A DNA stretch of 18,333 nucleotides, from contig JACVRP010000021.1 in NCBI GenBank assembly GCA_014534385.1, positions 1-18,333 of the forward strand. The letters are read 5' to 3'. This DNA comes from Cyanobacteria bacterium Co-bin13 (GTDB taxonomy: Bacteria > Cyanobacteriota > Cyanobacteriia > Phormidesmidales > Phormidesmidaceae). Under the pieces are notes generated by a model. That model was not told the DNA's origin, ran no database searches, and saw only the letters and a program-made list of their open reading frames with translations. A program made the translations under genes and the position numbers. Position 1 is the stretch's first letter. Every line of letters begins with the position of its first letter. Below, in pieces: positions 13,298 through 18,333 of the stretch.

Positions 13298-14281
13298 ATG
13301 GCTGCGTTGATGCGATCGCTTCCTGAGCTAAATTCAGCGCCAGTGACCTTGGCAGTTTTGGGGGCCGGGGCTTGGGGCACTGCTCTGTCTCGGCTGGCTA
13401 TTAACAACCACCATGAGGTTCGCCTCTGGTCGAGGCAGAGTGCCCTAAGCCTTGAGACAGCGGTGGCAGAAGCTCAGGTGATTGTCTCGGCCATTCCTAT
13501 GAAAGGGGTGCCTGAACTGGTCGAGCGGCTGATTGCCCTCAACTTGCCAGAGACGACTATTCTGGGAACGGCCACAAAAGGGCTAGACCCGGCCACTACC
13601 CTGACGCCATCCCGCATTTTTAAGCAGGCGTTTCCCGGCCACCCTCTGGTGGTGCTGTCAGGCCCTAATCTGTCAAAGGAGATCGAAGAGGGCCTACCTG
13701 CAGCCACGGTGGTGGCCAGTGAGGCAGAAGCCGCAGCGGCAACGCTACAGCGCATCTTTGCCTCTGATGCCCTTCGGGTTTACACCAGCAGCGATCCCCT
13801 GGGAGCTGAGCTGGGGGGCACGCTGAAGAACGTGATTGCGATCGCAGTTGGCGTTTGCGACGGCCTTAACCTGGGCTACAACGCTCGCGCTGCCCTGATC
13901 ACCCGCGCCCTGCCCGAGGTCATTCGCATTGGCACTCACCTGGGCGGACGGCCCGACACCTTCTTTGGCCTATCGGGCCTGGGCGACATGCTGGCTACCT
14001 GCACCAGCCCCCTCAGCCGCAACTACCGGGTGGGCTGCGGGCTGGCCCAGGGCAAACCCCTGGAGCAGATTTTGGCAGACCTGGGCAGCACGGCTGAGGG
14101 CGTAAACACAGCCCACGTGCTGATGGCAATCGCCCAGCGGGAAAATATCTACGCCCCGATCTCTTACCAGGTACACTGCTTGCTCAAGGGAGAGATTACG
14201 CCAAAAGAAGCGGTGCTTGCCCTGATGGGGCGAGAACTTAAGCCAGAGGCCATCGACCCTGGGGCTATACCTTCGGTTTAA
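13298..14281 (+). CDS. gpsA: NAD(P)-dependent glycerol-3-phosphate dehydrogenase (GpsA)
   Basis: Reduces dihydroxyacetone phosphate to sn-glycerol 3-phosphate, the backbone of membrane lipids. 327 residues. Rossmann motif GAGAWGTAL at 22-30, Lys94 in TATKGLDP, SGPN at 121-124, catalytic Lys177 in LGGTLKNVIAIAVG and SRNYRVG further on, with GLSGLGDMLATCTS before it. The segment after the first Rossmann strand (LWSRQSALSLETAV) is short, as I recall for cyanobacterial GpsA, which lacks the loop seen in the E. coli enzyme. Start is uncertain: ATG at 13298 or ATG at 13310, right beside a HIP1 site; neither has a Shine-Dalgarno sequence. It stands alone and converges on xseB. Confidence 0.95.
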   Translation: MAALMRSLPELNSAPVTLAVLGAGAWGTALSRLAINNHHEVRLWSRQSALSLETAVAEAQVIVSAIPMKGVPELVERLIALNLPETTILGTATKGLDPATTLTPSRIFKQAFPGHPLVVLSGPNLSKEIEEGLPAATVVASEAEAAAATLQRIFASDALRVYTSSDPLGAELGGTLKNVIAIAVGVCDGLNLGYNARAALITRALPEVIRIGTHLGGRPDTFFGLSGLGDMLATCTSPLSRNYRVGCGLAQGKPLEQILADLGSTAEGVNTAHVLMAIAQRENIYAPISYQVHCLLKGEITPKEAVLALMGRELKPEAIDPGAIPSV

Positions 14282-14342
14282 TCAAGATTCGGTGCATCAT
14301 GCGCTGCGACGACGCACCCTACTTCTTCGCCCCTGCTTCAAG

Positions 14343-14570
14343 TTAGGCTTCTTCCAGGGTCTCAATCAGCAGATCTACCTGCTGCCGCTTTGAGGTGAGA
14401 TAGGTCTCGCACTGCTGAAGCACCGTCACTGCCTTTTCAAACTGAGTGAACACGTCTGCTAAGGGCAGTTCACCCGCCTCTAGCTGGGCAATCAGCGTTT
14501 CAACTTCGCCGACGGCTGCCTCATAGTTCCAGTCCTCCGGGGCAGATTTGCGGGTAGATTTAGCGGGCAT
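14343..14570 (-). CDS. xseB: Exodeoxyribonuclease VII small subunit (XseB)
   Basis: 75 residues, the normal size. Several small subunits bind the long C-terminal helices of XseA to form the nuclease that degrades single-stranded DNA in both directions. The conserved core is YEAAVGEVETLIAQLEAGELPL followed by FEKAVTVLQQCETYL (helical hairpin). It follows xseA on the same strand after 27 bp, so the pair is an operon. Confidence 0.93.
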   Translation of the reverse strand: MPAKSTRKSAPEDWNYEAAVGEVETLIAQLEAGELPLADVFTQFEKAVTVLQQCETYLTSKRQQVDLLIETLEEA

Positions 14571-14597
14571 GGGCTTGATTCCTTACAAAATGAGGGA

Positions 14598-15845
14598 TTA
14601 GGAGCCGCTGTCATCGGCATCTAGGGCCGTGATTTGGGCCGTCAAACGGCCTTGAGTGAGCTGAATGGTGAGGGATTGCCCCAGGCTCAAAGCGCTGGTC
14701 TGAGTAACGACTTCGCCCCCTTCTGCCCGCACCAAGGCATAGCCCCGCCGCAGAACAGACTCGGGGTCGAGTGTTGTTAGCTGCTCTCCCAGAGCGGTGC
14801 AGCGCTCCTCGGCCTGCCGTAGCCGCACCTGTACAGCCTGGATCAGCCGCTGCTGGAGCTGCTGCAGGTGCGCCTGCTCCTGGTGAATTTGCCGGTCTAG
14901 ACGCAGGCGCTGCAGCCGCTGCCGCAAAGATTTGCGCCTCAGATCCGCTTCATACAGCGCCTCCTGCATCAGCAGAGTGGCCTGGTGAACCCGCTCCTGG
15001 TGCTCGGCTAGCCAGGTTTCTAGCGCCGGAACGGCAGCGACGACGGCAGCGGTAGGCGTGTGGGCACAGACATCTGCTGCCAGGTCCGTCAGCGACTCGT
15101 CTCGCTGGTGACCAATGCCCGTGACTACCGGAATGGGGCAGGTCGCCACTGCTCGTACCACCCGCTCATCATTAAAGCAGTCTAGATCCTCGGTTGCACC
15201 GCCGCCGCGAGACAGCAGCAGCACATCGGCCCGGCCATCTGCGACTACCCGCTGTACGGCACGGACGATGGAGGCAGGGGCCTGGTCGCCCTGCACTGTC
15301 GCCGGAGAAAAGATGACGGGCAGGCCAGGATGGTGCTCACCTAGGGTGCGTTGAATGTCTCCCCAAGCTGCTGCCTGGGGAGAGGTAACAACGGCCAAAG
15401 TTTTGGGATGGCGCGGTAGGGGCCGCTTGCACTCCGGATCAAATAGGCCCTCCGCCGTTAGGCGTTGACGCAGCTGCCGGTAGCGCATTGCTCGCAGCCC
15501 GTCGCCCGTGGGCAGCACCTGCCAAACCGTGAGCTGATAGTTGCTGCGCTGGGGGTAGACCCGGACGCTGCCCAGTACGGTAATCTGAGCGCCCACTTCG
15601 GGCAGGTTGGCAAGCTTGGGCAGCTGACTGCGCCAGACCACGCAATTGATCGTGGCCGTGCCCGCTTCGTCCTGGAGGGTAAAAAACAGGCCGCTGGAGT
15701 GGGACTTGGCGCTGGAGACTTCACCGACGACCCAGACCTGCCGCAGGGTGCTGTCTTCCTCCAAGACGGCCTTAATATACTCCGTCAGCCCAGCAACGCT
15801 GAGGGCAAAGGAGGCGATCGAAAAATTGGCGGCAAAAGCATCCAT
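14598..15845 (-). CDS. xseA: Exodeoxyribonuclease VII large subunit (XseA)
   Basis: Catalytic subunit of exonuclease VII, acting on single-stranded DNA in repair. 415 residues. An N-terminal OB-fold (about 15-110) contains WVVGEVSSAKSHSSGLFFTLQD and INCVVWRSQL. The catalytic domain (about 125-330) contains TSPQAAAWGDIQRTL, LLLSRGGGATEDLDCFNDE, GIGHQRDESLTDLAADV and HTPTAAV. A long Gln/Arg-rich coiled coil follows, and a C-terminal RRGYALVRAEGG segment ends the protein. The ATG at 15845 has no clear Shine-Dalgarno sequence. It is divergent from recA with 190 bp between, where a LexA-like site lies. Confidence 0.95.
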   Translation of the reverse strand: MDAFAANFSIASFALSVAGLTEYIKAVLEEDSTLRQVWVVGEVSSAKSHSSGLFFTLQDEAGTATINCVVWRSQLPKLANLPEVGAQITVLGSVRVYPQRSNYQLTVWQVLPTGDGLRAMRYRQLRQRLTAEGLFDPECKRPLPRHPKTLAVVTSPQAAAWGDIQRTLGEHHPGLPVIFSPATVQGDQAPASIVRAVQRVVADGRADVLLLSRGGGATEDLDCFNDERVVRAVATCPIPVVTGIGHQRDESLTDLAADVCAHTPTAAVVAAVPALETWLAEHQERVHQATLLMQEALYEADLRRKSLRQRLQRLRLDRQIHQEQAHLQQLQQRLIQAVQVRLRQAEERCTALGEQLTTLDPESVLRRGYALVRAEGGEVVTQTSALSLGQSLTIQLTQGRLTAQITALDADDSGS

Positions 15846-15910
15846 AGGATCAACCGGGTGAAACAGGGCACTCTCCTATCTAAGGATGCAATAAAACCCT
15901 GGAATAACAC

Positions 15911-15935
15911 TATACTGGTTTAGTACATTTGTATG
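15911..15935 (+). promoter_or_regulatory. LexA-box-like site at the recA/xseA divergent promoter
   Basis: AGTACATTTGTATG (15922-15935) fits the cyanobacterial LexA consensus RGTACNNNDGTWCB except T for C at position 13. A -10-like TATACT (15911-15916) on the + strand puts the recA start at the site. On the - strand TTTACA-N19-TATAGT would make an xseA promoter with the site in its spacer. Confidence 0.5.
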
Positions 15936-16035
15936 TAAAAACAGCCGTCCATAGGCTGAATTTCCCGGTAGACTAGCACCTAAATGGTTGCGACCCGTAC
16001 TTTTTGTTGCTGCATATTTTTTGAGTGAGAGGCGC

Positions 16036-17109
16036 ATGGCTAAGGCTTCAGCGGATAACTCCGACAAACAGAAAGCGCTCAGCCTGGTATTAACCCAGAT
16101 TGAGCGAAACTTTGGCAAAGGCTCCATCATGCGTCTGGGCGATGCGGGCCGAATGAAGGTGGAGACGATCTCAACCGGAGCGCTGACGCTGGATCTGGCG
16201 CTGGGGGGCGGCTTGCCCAAGGGCCGCATTATCGAGATCTACGGGCCAGAAAGTTCGGGTAAAACGACGCTGGCGCTGCATGCGCTTGCAGAAGTCCAAA
16301 AAGCCGGGGGCACCGCTGCCTTTGTCGATGCCGAACATGCCCTTGATCCAGAATATGCCAAGCGGCTAGGCGTCAATATCGAAGAGCTGCTGGTCGCTCA
16401 GCCCGACACGGGTGAAGTCGGTCTGGAGATTGTTGACCAGCTGGTGCGATCCTCGGCTGTAGACATTGTGGTGGTGGACTCGGTGGCGGCCCTGGTGCCC
16501 CGTGCCGAAATCGAAGGCGAAATGGGCGATGCCCACGTCGGCCTGCAGGCCCGTCTGATGAGCCAAGCTCTGCGAAAGATCACCGGCAACATCGGCAAGT
16601 CTGGCTGCACCGTGATTTTCCTCAACCAGCTGCGGCTCAAGATCGGCGTCTCCTACGGTAACCCTGAGACGACGACAGGCGGTAACGCCCTCAAGTTCTA
16701 TGCCTCGGTGCGTCTGGATATTCGCCGCATCCAAACCTTGAAAAAGGGTACGGAGGAATTTGGCATTCGCGCCAAGGTCAAGGTTGCCAAAAACAAAGTA
16801 GCTCCCCCCTTCCGGATTGCCGAGTTTGACATCATCTTTGGCGAAGGCATCTCGACTGTGGGCTGTCTCGTCGATCTGGCCGAGCAAAACGGCATCGTTA
16901 CCCGCAAGGGGGCCTGGTACAGCTACAGCGGCGAAAACATCAGCCAGGGCCGCGACAACGCTATTGTCTACATGAAGGAAAATCCTCAGGTAGCTCAGGA
17001 AATTGAGCAGGCCCTGAAGCAAAAGCTGATGGCAGGCACCGCTGCGCCCATTGAGGTAGAGCCGGGGGATGAGAGCGAGGACGAAGTGCTGGAAGACGAA
17101 GCGTTTTAA
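16036..17109 (+). CDS. recA: Recombinase A (RecA)
   Basis: Forms ATP-dependent filaments on single-stranded DNA, catalyses strand exchange and stimulates LexA self-cleavage. 357 residues from the ATG at 16036 (GAGAGG just upstream); a TTG at 15988 would add 16 unlikely residues. Walker A GPESSGKTT at 70-78, Walker B region IVVVDSVAALVPRAEIEGEMGD, L1/L2 loop region with LNQLRLKIGVSYGNPETTTGGNAL (partly), and an acidic C-terminal tail DESEDEVLEDEAF. Leu in NQLRLKIG, where many bacteria have Gln, is usual in cyanobacteria as I recall. Its TAA shares bases with the stop of the convergent phosphatase gene. Confidence 0.98.
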   Translation: MAKASADNSDKQKALSLVLTQIERNFGKGSIMRLGDAGRMKVETISTGALTLDLALGGGLPKGRIIEIYGPESSGKTTLALHALAEVQKAGGTAAFVDAEHALDPEYAKRLGVNIEELLVAQPDTGEVGLEIVDQLVRSSAVDIVVVDSVAALVPRAEIEGEMGDAHVGLQARLMSQALRKITGNIGKSGCTVIFLNQLRLKIGVSYGNPETTTGGNALKFYASVRLDIRRIQTLKKGTEEFGIRAKVKVAKNKVAPPFRIAEFDIIFGEGISTVGCLVDLAEQNGIVTRKGAWYSYSGENISQGRDNAIVYMKENPQVAQEIEQALKQKLMAGTAAPIEVEPGDESEDEVLEDEAF

Positions 17110-17975
17110 GCCTTAGGCTGAGTCTGAATCGCCTGGAGCAGGTCCTGATGGATCTGCTCCGTTGCTGCGACTACCAAACCGGGAAGCTGGTAGTTCTCGC
17201 AGGTGTGCAGTGGCGGCAGGGGCGAACCGTCTAAAGTGCTGGCGATATAGCCCATTTCTCGGGCAATGAAAGCCAGGGCTGCCCCATCAATAAAGTTGCC
17301 TTTAGCCAGCACCGACCCTACTATTTCGCCGCTGAACAGGCCGTTAACGCTGGGGACTCGGATCTCCGGGGAATAGTCGGTGCTGATGCTGATGGTGGAG
17401 TATCGAGCTTGCAGGGCCGCTGCCAGTCCACCCATGTTGAAGCCGAGGAAAATCTTGTTGTCTGGCGACTCTACCTGCAGCGGCACGCAGTCCTCCAAAT
17501 CATCCTGCAGGTGGCCCTTGAATGCGCCTTGGCCTCGGAGGGCGTAGTAGTAGACGTTTTGGGCGGGGGTGATTGCGATCGCAGCCTCAAAGTCATCCCG
17601 ATTCAGCACCGACAAAATAATCTGAAAGTTGGGGTGCCCGTCTAGGTAAAAGCGGGTGCCGTCGATGGGGTCTAGCGTCACCAGGTAGTCATCCTGCTCA
17701 CCCAAGGTAATGCCCCGAAAATACTTGGTGTTGTAAGTCTTCTCGTGCTCCTCCCCAAAAAATCGCACCTGGGGAAACAGCCCCAGCATGGCAACTTCGA
17801 TAAAGGTCTGCACCGAGAGATCAGCGTCGGACAGGGCCGCTCCAAAAAAGTTATCCGCATCCTTAGAAGGGAGAGAGGCGATTCTAGACTGAATTTCGCA
17901 GGCGTAGGCAGCCGCGACGCGAAGCTGAGGCAGCAGCGTTTCAAGAATCTGGCGCGGCGTTGGCAGATCAGGCAT
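17106..17975 (-). CDS. Inositol monophosphatase family protein
   Basis: Magnesium-dependent sugar or inositol phosphate phosphatase fold. 289 residues. The metal-site motifs are GEEHE (74-78), LDPIDGTRFY (101-110, with Asp102 and Asp105) and, near the C-terminus, FIDGAALAFIARE, in which the usual WD pair is Ile-Asp. Asp49-Ser-Asp in the N-terminal part is also typical. The substrate cannot be set from sequence: family members act on inositol phosphate, fructose bisphosphate, histidinol phosphate or phosphoadenosine phosphate. GGAG about 6 bases before the ATG supports the start. It overlaps the recA stop tail to tail by 4 bp (TTAA at 17106-17109), with no terminator between them. Confidence 0.88.
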   Translation of the reverse strand: MPDLPTPRQILETLLPQLRVAAAYACEIQSRIASLPSKDADNFFGAALSDADLSVQTFIEVAMLGLFPQVRFFGEEHEKTYNTKYFRGITLGEQDDYLVTLDPIDGTRFYLDGHPNFQIILSVLNRDDFEAAIAITPAQNVYYYALRGQGAFKGHLQDDLEDCVPLQVESPDNKIFLGFNMGGLAAALQARYSTISISTDYSPEIRVPSVNGLFSGEIVGSVLAKGNFIDGAALAFIAREMGYIASTLDGSPLPPLHTCENYQLPGLVVAATEQIHQDLLQAIQTQPKA

Positions 17976-18333
17976 AGAAGCTCCGGTAAATCACTCCTCC
18001 TTAGTAGCAGAGGGCCGCTCTTTTGAATAGGGCAAACGGCGACAGTGCCCCTAGAGTGAGCAATATTCTCTGAACGCTGCATCCCCACCAAAAGCATCTA
18101 GTGGGCTCAGTTTCGCACCCATTGGTTATAGAGCAGGTGGCATTGAGTAGATTGCTCCAACCCTACAGAGGCTTACTCAATCATCAGGCGCTTGATCAGA
18201 ATCAACCTCCACTGGCAATCCCTACCGCTGGGAATGAGGTCACTCCAGTCGTCGATGAATCAATGCCTACTCGTTCTGATTCAGGCCAGAATTGCTACAA
18301 AATCGACACAAACAGCAGAATTTCTTGCAGCAA
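17976..18333. other. Right-hand end without a convincing gene
   Basis: A + strand frame is open from 18074 to the window end (about 86 codons, possible GTG starts at 18101 and 18137), but it has no Shine-Dalgarno sequence, no early ATG and a composition that does not read clearly as protein. The promoter of the phosphatase gene should lie near its left end. No repeat or RNA gene is seen. Confidence 0.4.

Noticed and set aside
14291..14318. Terminator between gpsA and xseB
   Set aside because: The 10-bp stem has two A-C mismatches on the + strand (G-U on the - strand) and no T run follows on either strand.
16366..17022. A 218-codon frame on the - strand opposite recA
   Set aside because: Shadow of recA; composition does not read as a protein family.
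17136..17160. GGAGCAG/CTGCTCC hairpin as a recA terminator
   Set aside because: It lies inside the phosphatase coding sequence and is not followed by a T run.
18074..18333. Partial + strand gene at the right edge
   Set aside because: Open frame without start signals or recognisable composition; cannot be judged without the sequence beyond the window.

Overview
The window looks like chromosomal DNA from a cyanobacterium, probably filamentous (inference). Evidence: eight copies of the HIP1 palindrome GCGATCGC (starting at 234, 2042, 2246, 5634, 10647, 13312, 13838 and 17575), a tRNA-Gln without encoded CCA, and cyanobacterial forms of RecA, GpsA, CobQ and a small conserved unknown protein. No phage, transposon or CRISPR array is visible.

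Layout. 1-405: 3' end of an unrecognised + strand gene. 415-3734 (- strand): potD (amine-binding protein) ending at a strong terminator; coq4-like gene; a Doc/Fic-type toxin-antitoxin pair; and potB (permease) 10 bp behind the toxin. 3891-5819 (+): a cytoplasmic copper amine oxidase divergent from potD. 5940-6011: tRNA-Gln(UUG) with promoter and terminator. 6077-6674: no gene. 6675-7592: WecG/TagA/CpsF glycosyltransferase with terminator. 7837-10092 (-): an ureohydrolase followed by HypA- and HypB-type nickel chaperones, preceded by a guanidine-I (ykkC) riboswitch and an NtcA-like promoter. 10531-10947 (+): small conserved cyanobacterial protein. 11065-12555 (+): cobQ. 12577-12870 (-): unknown. 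13298-14281 (+): gpsA. 14343-15845 (-): xseA-xseB. 16036-17109 (+): recA, divergent from xseA across a LexA-box-like site. 17106-17975 (-): inositol-monophosphatase-family gene whose stop overlaps the recA stop. 17976-18333: no convincing gene.

The coherent theme of the left and middle parts is scavenging nitrogen from organic amines. PotD/PotB would import polyamine-like substrates, the amine oxidase would release ammonia from primary amines, and the ureohydrolase is best read as a nickel-dependent guanidine hydrolase (GdmH, Sll1077-like) with its GhaA/GhaB chaperones, not as an agmatinase. The riboswitch, recognised from its conserved blocks, strongly supports guanidine as the substrate. 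The potD and gdmH promoters share a 13-base word and the same NtcA class-II-like spacing, so both may answer to nitrogen starvation. The rest is housekeeping: corrinoid synthesis, phospholipid precursor synthesis, DNA repair and cell-surface glycan synthesis.
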